Below, in pieces: positions 1 to 8,011 of a DNA stretch of 64,000 nucleotides (the stretch's first letter is position 1; each line of letters opens with the position of its first letter). Below the pieces are notes generated by a model. That model saw only the letters and a program-made list of their open reading frames with translations, was not told the origin of the DNA and searched no databases. The position numbers and the translations under genes were made by a program. The stretch is from G965222505 sp965222505. Its GTDB lineage: Bacteria; Bacteroidota; Rhodothermia; Rhodothermales; DATKEJ01. Location: assembly GCA_965222505.1 (NCBI GenBank), contig OZ244956.1, forward strand, positions 3,038,001 through 3,102,000, in the 5' to 3' direction.

Positions 1-331
1 ATTCCACGCTGTGTGCAAAACCGGCCTCATGCAAGGCCATGTAGACCCGAAGGATGTCTTCTGAAATCCAGGTCGAGGGTCGGTCGGCACAGGCGCGCAT
101 GACGGCCTCAAAATCCTCATCTACGGTGACTTTAAAGGGGGCACGCCGGACGAGCCGGGCCAGGTTTTTGGAGATGCGAAAATCCTCCAGCGGGAGAATG
201 GCCCGTGGGTCCGGGGCATACCAGTAGATGGCATCTGCTTCCTCGGGATGCGCCATCGGAAAAAACCCCATGGTATACGCCCGCAGCACCAGATCGGCAG
301 CGAAGGGCGGGGCATCAGAGGGAACAGGCAT
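1..331 (-). CDS. aat: leucyl/phenylalanyl-tRNA--protein transferase, 3' part outside window
   Basis: The frame is open from an ATG at 329-331 to the left edge of the window, so only about 110 N-terminal residues are present. They contain the family signature YTMGFFPMA followed by YWYAPDPRAILPLE, then the RRAPFKVTVDEDFEAVM and WI region, in the usual order for Aat. The enzyme moves Leu or Phe from aminoacyl-tRNA to the N-terminal Arg or Lys of proteins and so marks them for ClpS/ClpAP degradation (N-end rule). The gene is divergent from the biotin carrier gene on its right. The family call is firm; completeness cannot be judged. Confidence 0.9.
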   Translation of the reverse strand, partial: MPVPSDAPPFAADLVLRAYTMGFFPMAHPEEADAIYWYAPDPRAILPLEDFRISKNLARLVRRAPFKVTVDEDFEAVMRACADRPSTWISEDILRVYMALHEAGFAHSVE

Positions 332-413
332 AAGCGGGAATCGCAGCCACAAATTTCATATCTTACGGGGCACTCAAGTCAGGTGCTTGTCATCTGTGAT
401 CTACCGGGATAAT

Positions 414-461
414 AATGCGTATTGCGTAATGCGTTAGGACACAAGAATTACGCAATACGAA
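414..461. repeat. heptamer-repeat hairpin (GCGTANT family), copy 1
   Basis: In the 186-base gap between aat and the biotin carrier gene, tandem 7-mers GCGTATT, GCGTAAT and GCGTTAG are followed by a short spacer ending CAAGA and then the complementary 7-mers ATTACGC and AATACGA. The segment can form a stem-loop. A second copy with the same layout lies at 43835-43893. The rest of the gap shows no gene; it must hold the promoters of the two divergent genes, but I cannot point to clear hexamers. Confidence 0.75.
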
Positions 462-517
462 CTACACCTGGGGTTTATTGAAAGCGCGGACTACTCAAGT
501 TAAGATAACGCATTTAT

Positions 518-1033
518 ATGAAGCCAGACCGTTCCTATCAAGCACAGGTAGGCGACCGCCGGTTCGACCTTTCGTATGACGGCACCACGCTCCAGGTTGA
601 TGGTGCACCGATGGCGTTTGAATGGGTTTCACTTGGTGCCGCTGCGTATTTGCTGGTGCTGGAGGGAACCTCCCGCGTACTGCTGGTCGAGCGATTGGCG
701 TCCGGCCAGGTTCGGGTCACCCATCCAAGGGGTCGCCAAACCGATGTGCTGGTCAAGGACGAAGCCGCGCTGCTTCTTGAGCAATTTGGTATGGATGATG
801 CCGATTCGGCTGCGGCACGGGAAGTGCATGCACCCATGCCGGGGCTGGTCCTGTCGGTGTTGGTCGAACCCGGTCAGCAGGTCCATCCGGGGGACGGCCT
901 CGTGGTGCTCGAAGCCATGAAAATGGAGAATGAACTTCGTGCCTCTGCCGAGGCCACCGTTCGCACCATCCATGTAACCCCCGGCGATGCCGTGAGCAAA
1001 AATGCCCTGCTGATCGAGTTCAAAGGCGTATAG
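518..1033 (+). CDS. biotin carboxyl carrier protein (biotin/lipoyl-attachment domain)
   Basis: 171 residues. The last ~70 are a biotinyl domain beginning VHAPMPGLVLSV and containing the attachment motif EAMKMEN, with the predicted biotinyl lysine at K135. The N-terminal ~95 residues form a less conserved beta-rich segment, as in carrier subunits of acetyl-/propionyl-CoA carboxylases. It would shuttle carboxybiotin between a biotin carboxylase and a carboxyltransferase in the cytoplasm. Neither partner is in the window, so the substrate is unknown. The candidate ligase that would biotinylate it, BirA, is at 35916-36698. Only one base separates its stop from the next gene, so it probably heads a + strand operon. 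Confidence 0.9.
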   Translation: MKPDRSYQAQVGDRRFDLSYDGTTLQVDGAPMAFEWVSLGAAAYLLVLEGTSRVLLVERLASGQVRVTHPRGRQTDVLVKDEAALLLEQFGMDDADSAAAREVHAPMPGLVLSVLVEPGQQVHPGDGLVVLEAMKMENELRASAEATVRTIHVTPGDAVSKNALLIEFKGV

Positions 1034-1034
1034 T

Positions 1035-1781
1035 ATGGCCTTCTCGATGCGGACCCGTATGGGGCTGTGGCGCTCCGTGTTGATTTACAACCTGAAGCCG
1101 TTCAATCAGCTTCGGCTCCGGCGGTTTTATGCCCCCTTCATTCGGCCCGGTGTGCTTTGTTTTGATCTGGGCGCACACGTTGGCAACCGAACCCAGGCTT
1201 GGCTTGACCTCGGCGCACGGGTGGTGAGTGTGGAGCCGCAACCGGCTTGTGCCCGGTACCTTGAACGCCGTTTCGGCGGACGAGACGGCTGGACGTTGGT
1301 CGAGAAGGCCGTAGGTGCCCGGACCGGAACCGCCACGATGCTGGTCTCTTCGGGCAATCCCGCCGTGAGCACACTCTCCAAAGCCTGGCAAAACGACATT
1401 CAGGCCCTCAGTTCCCGGCCCGAAGCGTGGGATACGCGCATCAAAGTAAACCTCGTAACCCTGGATGCACTGATTGCCACCTATGGAATGCCGGCCTTTT
1501 GCAAAATTGATGTCGAAGACTACGAGATTGATGTACTGCAGGGCCTCACCCAACCAATACCTGCCCTGTCGTTTGAGTTTTATCCTACGACGCTTTTAAA
1601 AGCTAGTATATGCATAAAACTGTTAGAAATATTATCGGAATATACCTACAATTGGTCGATGACCGAGTCGCTTCGGCTGGGGTCTCCTCGTTGGATGTCG
1701 GCGGGGGAAATGCAGGACTGGCTGGGCGCGTATACCGGGCGAAAATCGGGCGATGTGTATGCCCGTCGGGTTTCTTCTTAG
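1035..1781 (+). CDS. FkbM-family methyltransferase
   Basis: 248 residues with a Rossmann SAM-binding site DLGAHVGNRT (44-53), an acidic ribose-binding strand end VSVEPQP (64-70), and the FkbM signature KIDVEDYEIDVLQG (157-170) typical of O-methyltransferases acting on sugars or polyketide hydroxyls. The methyl acceptor is unknown. It begins one base after the biotin carrier gene and is followed after 12 bases by the RibD-like gene, so it is likely co-transcribed. It may or may not belong to the same pathway as the pterin-like genes downstream. A run of poorer codons and AT-rich sequence near 1590-1660 is the only compositional oddity. Confidence 0.85.
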   Translation: MAFSMRTRMGLWRSVLIYNLKPFNQLRLRRFYAPFIRPGVLCFDLGAHVGNRTQAWLDLGARVVSVEPQPACARYLERRFGGRDGWTLVEKAVGARTGTATMLVSSGNPAVSTLSKAWQNDIQALSSRPEAWDTRIKVNLVTLDALIATYGMPAFCKIDVEDYEIDVLQGLTQPIPALSFEFYPTTLLKASICIKLLEILSEYTYNWSMTESLRLGSPRWMSAGEMQDWLGAYTGRKSGDVYARRVSS

Positions 1782-1793
1782 CTGCCTGTTGCT

Positions 1794-2762
1794 ATGATTT
1801 CTTCTGAACACTTATGGCGTGGTCTGCTGGCCCTGCGGGATGCCCTGCGGACGCATGACGGGCCGGTTATAGCCTGTGTGTTGCAATGGCAGCCTGCACT
1901 GCGGGTGTTTGTAAATGTACGCCCCAAGCAAGCACAGCAGGATGATGTCTGGGTTATGTTTGAGGACCCTGTGCCGGAAGACATCGACCCGTCAGCTACG
2001 GTGTTTAAGTTTGAATCGGTGTATACCTTTTGGCTGGTTCAGACAGGTGGGCAGACTGAAGATGCGGTTGCATTCCTGAAGCAGTATTTACCGTATGCGG
2101 TGTTATCGGTTTGGGCAGCACGGTTTGGGCGGACGGTAGCCGTGTCGCATTTTGCCCAAACGCTGGACGCGAAGATTGCTACGGCATCCGGAGATTCCAA
2201 GTGGATCGGCGATGCCGAAAACCTCATCCATGCCCACCGGATGCGCGCCCTTTGTGATGCGATCCTGATTGGCCGAGGGACCCTGGAGCATGACACCCCA
2301 GCCCTAACCGTACGGCACGTCCCTGGTCCTCACCCGCAGCGCGTGGTCTTGTGCTCCAGCGAGACGGACTACCAATCGTTGATGGCAAGCTGCCCGGATG
2401 ATATTCTGATACTCGGTACGGCCCCTTGCCCGGAGGACCTGCCCGGACAACTTCAATATCGGCAGATGCCAATGCATGATGGCCGGATGGATTCCCATGC
2501 CGTGCTGGCGGCATTGTACCGGCGCGGGTTGCAATCGGTCTATATCGAGGGCGGGTCACAAACCACCTCCACGTTCCTTCAGGAACGGGCATTGGACGTA
2601 TTGCAACTGCATTTTGCGCCGATGGTGATGGGGGCGGGGCTCTCGTCTTTTGCGTTTTCGGGTGCCCAGGTGATGGCTGATGCCGTCGAATTTGTACACA
2701 GCGACTTTTACCCGGTAGGAGAAGGATACCTGTTCACCGGCGAACTCGCCCAACCCGCATAA
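1794..2762 (+). CDS. RibD C-terminal-domain reductase (dihydrofolate-reductase-like)
   Basis: 322 residues. Residues ~113-315 match the RibD_C fold: AQTLDAKIAT (121-130, the usual SLDGKIA strand), HRMRALCDAILIGRGT (148-163), DTPALTVR (167-174) and a late YIEGGSQTTSTFL segment. Riboflavin-pathway members reduce the ribosyl side chain of a diaminopyrimidine phosphate with NADPH. The first ~110 residues are not the cytidine-deaminase domain of bifunctional RibD, and I do not recognise them. The neighbours (dehydrogenase, PTPS-like, glycosyltransferase) are not riboflavin genes, so the substrate may be a pterin or pyrimidine relative. It is followed by a GTG-started gene four bases downstream. 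Confidence 0.85.
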   Translation: MISSEHLWRGLLALRDALRTHDGPVIACVLQWQPALRVFVNVRPKQAQQDDVWVMFEDPVPEDIDPSATVFKFESVYTFWLVQTGGQTEDAVAFLKQYLPYAVLSVWAARFGRTVAVSHFAQTLDAKIATASGDSKWIGDAENLIHAHRMRALCDAILIGRGTLEHDTPALTVRHVPGPHPQRVVLCSSETDYQSLMASCPDDILILGTAPCPEDLPGQLQYRQMPMHDGRMDSHAVLAALYRRGLQSVYIEGGSQTTSTFLQERALDVLQLHFAPMVMGAGLSSFAFSGAQVMADAVEFVHSDFYPVGEGYLFTGELAQPA

Positions 2763-2766
2763 TCCT

Positions 2767-3744
2767 GTGGACGCAACTTCGCTCTGGCATCAATCTATAG
2801 ATCACTCCACATGTGTGACGGCTCCGCTACGCCCTGCCAGGACGGACGCGCGCCTGGTGCGCACGTTGTATTCGTTGGTCAGTACAGGGACGGAGCGGAC
2901 CGTGGCGCTTGGCCAGGTGCCGCCGTCAATGTATACGGCGATGGCTGTGCCGTACATGGAAGGCACGTTTGATTTGCCCATTAAATACGGCTATTCCCTG
3001 GTGGGTACCGTTGAGGAAGGTCCGGCAGATTGGGTAGGCCGAACAGTCTACACCATGCACCCCCATCAGGACTGGTGCCGGATTTCCGCTGATGATCTTT
3101 TTCCCGTGCCTGAAGGGATTCCGCCGAAACGCGCAGCGCTGACCGCCAACGTGGAGACGGCCCTGAATGCCGTGTGGGATGCCGGTGTGTCCGTTGGCGA
3201 CCGGGTATTAATCGTCGGCTTCGGGGTAATCGGGGCGATGCTGGCGTGCATCCTCTCCCGTATGCCGGCCGTGGAATGCGTAGTGGTGGACATCGACCCG
3301 GATAAACGGAAGCTGGCCCAAAGTTTGGGCTGTGAAACGGCGGCTCCGGGGGATGCCCTGCCGGTATTTGATATGGCCTTTCATACCAGCACCTCGGCGG
3401 AGGGCCTTCAGTTGTGCATCGACCGGGTCGGGTTTGAGGGGACCGTCGTTGAACTGAGTTGGTATGGCACCCGGCCCGTCGAGCTCCACCTTGGCCATGA
3501 TTTCCACAACCAGCGTAAGCGTATTTTGAGTGCTCAGGTGTCCACCATCGAAGCCCGCCGCGCCCGCCGGTGGGATTACGCCCGCCGAAAAGCGACCGTG
3601 TTCGACCTGCTTCGGGATGATCGTTTTGATCTATGTCTCACCCACACGGTTCCGTTTCTAGAACTGCCGGAATTTTTTGATCAACTTCGTGCGGGTACGG
3701 TACAGCCGGTGGGGTGTGTGGTGGGGTATGGGGATGCTTTGTAG
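2767..3744 (+). CDS. zinc-type (MDR) alcohol dehydrogenase-like protein
   Basis: 325 residues from a GTG start four bases after the RibD-like gene. It has a GroES-like N-terminal half with STGTE (39-43), as in the sorbitol/threonine-dehydrogenase branch of medium-chain dehydrogenases, then a nucleotide-binding Rossmann motif VGFGVIG (150-156) and an acidic strand end VVVDID for NAD selection. The usual catalytic-zinc cysteine/histidine pattern is not obvious in the N-terminal half, so zinc dependence is uncertain. Its place between a RibD-like reductase and a PTPS homologue suggests a redox step on the same small molecule. The family is clear; the substrate is not. Confidence 0.8.
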   Translation: MDATSLWHQSIDHSTCVTAPLRPARTDARLVRTLYSLVSTGTERTVALGQVPPSMYTAMAVPYMEGTFDLPIKYGYSLVGTVEEGPADWVGRTVYTMHPHQDWCRISADDLFPVPEGIPPKRAALTANVETALNAVWDAGVSVGDRVLIVGFGVIGAMLACILSRMPAVECVVVDIDPDKRKLAQSLGCETAAPGDALPVFDMAFHTSTSAEGLQLCIDRVGFEGTVVELSWYGTRPVELHLGHDFHNQRKRILSAQVSTIEARRARRWDYARRKATVFDLLRDDRFDLCLTHTVPFLELPEFFDQLRAGTVQPVGCVVGYGDAL

Positions 3745-3984
3745 CGTGGATGGCTCACGTCGTTCGATAATCGTATTGCTACGCACCCGGTGGGGGGATG
3801 CTTTTTGGTGTGAGTTGCTTCCTTTGGTCGTTTGTAGAAGAGGTACGCATCCGGTAGTTTCGCTTAGTAATGGAACAGGCTCCCTTTGGTCGAGGGGTGT
3901 TTCGCTGCGCTTACGGATATTTATTCCTTTATAGATGCGTTACCGTGAGCGTAGCGAGCCAATCTTAAACAACGAGCGTACCCT
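3745..3984. other. intergenic spacer with imperfect repeats inside the pterin-like cluster
   Basis: No gene is seen in these 240 bases. Two related ~60-base segments begin TACGCACCCGGT (near 3780) and TACGCATCCGGT (near 3844), and each contains CCTTTGGTCG about 40-50 bases later. Short inverted pieces flank them (GGCTCACGTCG near 3750 and GTGAGCGTAGCGAGCC near 3944). It looks like a small decayed interspersed repeat rather than a coding remnant. The spacer separates the PTPS-like gene from the dehydrogenase, so a second promoter is possible. Confidence 0.4.
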
Positions 3985-4365
3985 ATGTACTCCGTCACCA
4001 TCCGAGACCACATGCTGATTGCCCACTCCTTGCCGAGTGAGGCGTTTGGCCCGGCCCAGCAATTGCACGGGGCCACCTACGTGGTCGATGTCACCTTCAA
4101 AAGCCCGAGGCTGGATGAAAACAACATCGTCATCGACATTGATCTGGCTACGCAGATCCTGCAATCGGCCCTGGCTCCGCTGAAATTTCAGAATCTGGAT
4201 GCCCTGCCGCAATTCGAAGGGCACTTAACCACGACGGAATTCCTGGCACACCATGTATTCGAACAGGTTGCCGCTGCGGTCTCGCCCGGCTTTACGGGGC
4301 ACATTGCCGTCCGCCTCGGCGAATCCCATGTGGCATGGGCCGGTTATGAAGGCCCGGTAGAATAA
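3985..4365 (+). CDS. 6-pyruvoyl-tetrahydropterin synthase-family protein, non-canonical
   Basis: 126 residues, the length of the PTPS/QueD family and colinear with it: IAHSL (12-16), LHGATYVVDVTF (27-38), QNLDALPQF, TTTEFLA and a C-terminal RLGESHVAWAGY. Two of the three zinc histidines are present (H14, H28), but the third is alanine (A30, HGA instead of HGH). The catalytic cysteine four residues before H28 is A24, and the usual Asp-His pair appears as Lys-Phe. It is therefore unlikely to do the classical PTPS or 6-carboxytetrahydropterin reaction. Similar HGAT variants are, from memory, found beside MDR dehydrogenase and glycosyltransferase genes in other bacteria. It lies 5 bases before the glycosyltransferase gene. 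Confidence 0.85.
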   Translation: MYSVTIRDHMLIAHSLPSEAFGPAQQLHGATYVVDVTFKSPRLDENNIVIDIDLATQILQSALAPLKFQNLDALPQFEGHLTTTEFLAHHVFEQVAAAVSPGFTGHIAVRLGESHVAWAGYEGPVE

Positions 4366-4370
4366 CCCCG

Positions 4371-5366
4371 ATGCTACACTTCGTCCTTCCCGACCATGCC
4401 GACCGGCCAACCGGCGGCAACCTCTACAACCATTACCTGCGGCAAGGCTTAAAGGCGCTGGGTATACGCACGTCAGCTTGTTCGTTGCCCATCTATCAAC
4501 ATACGAGGCCGGATAGCGCCGATATCTACCTCGTCGATAGTTTGTTTGTGAATGATCTAGCACCGGCACTGCAGCCCGTCCGTGCGTACTTTTTGCTGCA
4601 CGCCCTCCCCAGCATGCTCGGCCCTGCCAATACTGCCCAGCGCCTGCGGGAAGCCGAAGTCCTCCGTCAGTTTACCGGCATCATCTGTACCAGTCCGTTG
4701 AGCCAAGCCTATGTGCAACATACCCTGGGGGTAGACCGGCCCACATGGAGCATCTCCCCGGCCTGTGCATGGGTGCCGTCGTCCAAGCCGCCACCGGTCG
4801 ATACCGTCCGTGCCCTCATGGTTGCCAATCTGGTGCCCAACAAAGGTGTGTTGACCTTCCTGAAAGCCCTGGCGGATCAGGCTGACCAGCTTGGGGACCT
4901 TATGCTAACCCTGATCGGGCGTGAGGACATGGACCCCAGCTATGCACAGCAATGCCTCAACCTGGTAAGGGCGGTACCGGCGTTGCACCAACGGGTACGA
5001 TATCTGGGGGCGGTTCCGCATGCCGAATTGATTGCCCACTATCAAGCGGCTAACCTGCTCGTTTCGGCATCAACCTTCGAAACGTTCGGGATGGCACTGC
5101 ATGAGGCGCGGGTGATGGGGCTTCCGATTTTGGCGCTGGGCCGGGGGTATGTTGCACACCACATCAAGGACAGTCATACCGGCCGGGTCTTTAATTCAGT
5201 TGGGGCGCTGGCTACCGGGTTGATTGATCTTGTCCGATATCCTGCGCACTTACATCTCCTGTACCGGGGAGCCTGGGCTGATCGGCCTGATTCCTACACA
5301 TGGGAAGATGCAGCCCACAGGTTGCTTGAGGTGATTGGTATTACGGTTTCGCCAGTTTCCGTTTGA
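4371..5366 (+). CDS. GT4-family glycosyltransferase
   Basis: 331 residues with the GT-B retaining layout. The N-terminal half begins LHFVLPDHADRPTGGNLYN; the C-terminal half carries MVANLVPNKGV and the EX7E motif in FETFGMALHEARVMG, which binds the nucleotide-sugar donor. No membrane segment or signal peptide is seen, so it acts in the cytoplasm. Because it is the last gene of the RibD-like/dehydrogenase/PTPS-like set, an attractive role is glycosylation of a pterin-like product, as UDP-sugar:pterin transferases do in cyanobacteria; this is inference. Its 3' end overlaps the convergent DUF3095 gene by 26 bases. Confidence 0.85.
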   Translation: MLHFVLPDHADRPTGGNLYNHYLRQGLKALGIRTSACSLPIYQHTRPDSADIYLVDSLFVNDLAPALQPVRAYFLLHALPSMLGPANTAQRLREAEVLRQFTGIICTSPLSQAYVQHTLGVDRPTWSISPACAWVPSSKPPPVDTVRALMVANLVPNKGVLTFLKALADQADQLGDLMLTLIGREDMDPSYAQQCLNLVRAVPALHQRVRYLGAVPHAELIAHYQAANLLVSASTFETFGMALHEARVMGLPILALGRGYVAHHIKDSHTGRVFNSVGALATGLIDLVRYPAHLHLLYRGAWADRPDSYTWEDAAHRLLEVIGITVSPVSV

Positions 5367-6543
5367 GCATCGTCGCGGCGCGGGTGTAGCCGCCGTCCGA
5401 GCCGTCTACAAAGTGGATGTGTTTGTCCTTTCGGTCCCGCACGTAGCAGGACATAATGGAGTCCGGACTGACGTAAAGCCCGTAGGTAATCTCCCCGGCC
5501 TCTTCCAGTTGATTCAGGACTTCCATCAGTTGGGTGCGTTGTGTGGCTGTGCCGGAAATGACCGTATTGATCCGGCCGTCGATCACCAGGGTATCCGTCA
5601 GGTCGGCCAGTTGGTTGAGGTAGTGCTTTCCGGTATCGTGGAATCGGAAATACAGCGGGCCATAGCGCGTGAGAATCCAGGTTTTGAGCAGATATGGCAG
5701 GTTGAACCGGCCCCATCGGGTACGCATTTCCAGCCCGATTTTCCCCAGGGTGGCCTTCAGTTTCATGCGGGCTGGTGAGACAGGGTTTCGATGTTCGGGT
5801 CCCCCGTAGATCGCGTCAATCCCGTCGATGACTTTTTTGAATACCGTCGCCTGGGAGTGTCCCGGTTGGGCTTGTACCAGCAGGCTCACCACATCATGGG
5901 TACGCTCCTGTGGCGGGACGCGGTCCCACCGGCACTCCATACCGCTCAGGTCCAGGTTTTCGTCCCGGGCATCCGGGGCCTCATAGGCATACGCCGGACC
6001 TTTAACGAGACGTTCTGCATAGGCAAGGCCCTCGCCGAGTACGATGGGGATCGAGAAGAGGGCTGTGATTTTGAGCCGGGCAATCCGCAGGGAATCAGCG
6101 TTTGCGTACACCTCTGTTACCGGCACATGCCCTACCCGAAGCTCAAGGTCGAAATTGGTGCGGGTGTTGGCCTGATGCGCGGTCAGGGCTTGCATAACGG
6201 CATCCAACAGGACCGGCGGAATCATCAGCGTGGCTCCGTCGCCGCCGAAGAAAAAGGGGATGTGGATGCCCGATTTATGCGCCAGGTTCAGCGCGGCAAT
6301 GATGCTCCCCGTGGCAATGAGGTTCACCGTTTCATGCCTGCCATTATTTAGTGCAGCGGTGGAGTTTTGGATATCGGTCACGACCACATGCCAGGCCTCC
6401 GGAACGACCGCAAAATGATCTTCCTCGCCCAGCAACGCACTCAGGGATACGTCGTGGATTGGCAGAGCGGCGTAGAAATCGTTGTGGTACGGGGTCGGCA
6501 TAACACCGGGAAAATACGCGCCCGGCCGGGTTAAGTCACGCAA
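5341..6543 (-). CDS. DUF3095 protein, class III nucleotidyl cyclase-like
   Basis: 400 residues. Near the N-terminus are the two metal-binding aspartates of class III cyclases: D57 in VVVTDIQNST and D102 in FFFGGDGATL. The central part has the DUF3095 YAERLVKG region, and a C-terminal domain follows that is unique to the family. Whether the family makes a cyclic nucleotide has not, to my knowledge, been shown. No transmembrane segment is obvious. It starts 52 bases after the MBL-fold gene on the same strand, so the peptidase, MBL and DUF3095 genes probably form one operon. Alternative starts exist at residue 15 (MPTPYHND). The 3' end runs 26 bases into the convergent glycosyltransferase gene. 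Confidence 0.85.
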   Translation of the reverse strand: MRDLTRPGAYFPGVMPTPYHNDFYAALPIHDVSLSALLGEEDHFAVVPEAWHVVVTDIQNSTAALNNGRHETVNLIATGSIIAALNLAHKSGIHIPFFFGGDGATLMIPPVLLDAVMQALTAHQANTRTNFDLELRVGHVPVTEVYANADSLRIARLKITALFSIPIVLGEGLAYAERLVKGPAYAYEAPDARDENLDLSGMECRWDRVPPQERTHDVVSLLVQAQPGHSQATVFKKVIDGIDAIYGGPEHRNPVSPARMKLKATLGKIGLEMRTRWGRFNLPYLLKTWILTRYGPLYFRFHDTGKHYLNQLADLTDTLVIDGRINTVISGTATQRTQLMEVLNQLEEAGEITYGLYVSPDSIMSCYVRDRKDKHIHFVDGSDGGYTRAATMLKRKLAKP

Positions 6544-6595
6544 CTACAACAATCCGGGGTGTAGCGCATAGGGCCAGGTCCGCCAGGGTGCATAC

Positions 6596-8011
6596 CTAAG
6601 GGTCAATGTCAAAGCTAATTTCGACATCGACAAACTCAACCACGGTCGGCAGCGTACGGTCTCCTTTTCCACTCGATTCCATGTCCGTACGCTGGGGTTG
6701 GGGTTTGTCCAGCCAGTCCTTTTCACCTACTTCTCGCGGAGAAGGCGGTTTCGAATAGGTCTTCCTTATGGAATAATTGAAGATGTCCTGGTTTGGACTA
6801 AACTGGGGATCTTCATCTTGAAAGACGTTGAGGTAGGTACGCGTGTTACGAACCCGCTTGGCCAGTTCGGCAAGCAACGCTGCATCTGGAATGGTGTCGT
6901 ATTGTTTGCGCTTGGTCGAGACCACACACTGGGCCTCGGGCTGTTGGCCCGCCGGGGGAAGCGGCAGGATCGCGTCCAGGATCTGGTTGACTTCGTCATC
7001 GGCATCCTTGTGTCGGTTCCAGGGGGTGGCATTGTGACTGCCGTGGTGGCCGACTTTCAAAAAATCTAACGGTTTATTCAGCAGCGCTTTTCGTTCACGC
7101 CACATGACGTTCCAACTTCCATTCTTCCTGCCTTCCCGGTACCGACTCTTCCATTCTGCGTCCCCGACAAAGAGAAGCCGGCGCGGGCCCCATTCAATAA
7201 GCAATACCGTGCTGACATTGTTCTGAATTTCGCTATCGTCAACAGCAAAAGCCAGAGCTGAGGAGAGCAGTCGAGACTGGAGGCCAAGAAAGTCGCTACG
7301 GCTGATATTTGCGGGAACAACATCTGCTGCCGGAGCAGAAGCGTTCGCAAAATAGGCATTCGCTGACTTTACACCCCGCAGGCTTTCGTCAGCTGCCTTG
7401 CCGAGATAGAAGCCGTCAATGTCTCGTTCGGGTGCCAGGATGTGCAGCGTGGTATGCTCAATGTCAATATTGTAATCGGCGGAGGTTTGGCCGGCAAAGA
7501 CATAGGTCGGCTCTATGCCGTTTTGCTGGGGCAGCGTCTCCGTCAGGGCTTTTGTGGCGCCCTGATTGTCGATCCCGTAGAGAGCTACAAGATCATGCAG
7601 TTCTGGACTCATCGCGGCCCCGGAGTGGGCCAGGGCCTGTATGGCTTTCGTGGCAAAGCTATGAAGTGCCCGTGCACCCTTGGCCTGGGGGTGCGTCTCA
7701 TCCATAGCAGCCGTAATCCAGATGTTTTTGACGGCAATGTTCGTAAAGAACCTGGGATCAAATCCTTTAATGTGGTCCTCATGCCGATGGGTGACCACGA
7801 TCAGATCCAGGCGTTTTTTTCCGTTCCCGTCATCGGGCAACATCTCCGTTTCAATATGATTGATGGCCCGTTCCATTACGCCACTGCCGGCTCCCTCTTT
7901 CGAGCCACAGTCAATCAGCATGTGGAAATGGTCATCCCGGTTCGGAATACGCACGTAAATACAATCGCCGCACCCGACGTTGTAGCTGCGTACTAAGAGC
8001 TTACTTCCCAT
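6596..8011 (-). CDS. MBL-fold metallohydrolase (ComEC-type lactamase domain, soluble)
   Basis: 471 residues. It has the metal-binding HRHEDH motif (75-80) after LDLIVVT, a second-metal aspartate in FVGDAEW (D284), and GHHGSHN (321-327), which together resemble the lactamase domain of ComEC/Rec2. There are no membrane segments, so it is not a DNA-uptake channel. About 110 residues between the motifs and ~100 C-terminal residues are extra and unrecognised. Its ATG lies 19 bases inside the 3' end of the preceding peptidase gene, which implies translational coupling. Nuclease or phosphodiesterase activity would be typical of the fold but cannot be read from sequence. Confidence 0.85.
   Translation of the reverse strand: MGSKLLVRSYNVGCGDCIYVRIPNRDDHFHMLIDCGSKEGAGSGVMERAINHIETEMLPDDGNGKKRLDLIVVTHRHEDHIKGFDPRFFTNIAVKNIWITAAMDETHPQAKGARALHSFATKAIQALAHSGAAMSPELHDLVALYGIDNQGATKALTETLPQQNGIEPTYVFAGQTSADYNIDIEHTTLHILAPERDIDGFYLGKAADESLRGVKSANAYFANASAPAADVVPANISRSDFLGLQSRLLSSALAFAVDDSEIQNNVSTVLLIEWGPRRLLFVGDAEWKSRYREGRKNGSWNVMWRERKALLNKPLDFLKVGHHGSHNATPWNRHKDADDEVNQILDAILPLPPAGQQPEAQCVVSTKRKQYDTIPDAALLAELAKRVRNTRTYLNVFQDEDPQFSPNQDIFNYSIRKTYSKPPSPREVGEKDWLDKPQPQRTDMESSGKGDRTLPTVVEFVDVEISFDIDP

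Noticed and set aside
5341..6543. Pycsar-type antiphage cyclase
   Set aside because: DUF3095 has class III metal ligands, but no typical Pycsar effector (membrane or TIR protein with a cyclic-nucleotide-binding domain) is next to it.
6596..8011. ComEC/Rec2 DNA-uptake protein
   Set aside because: Only the lactamase-like domain is present; the membrane channel domain is missing and the neighbours are not competence genes.
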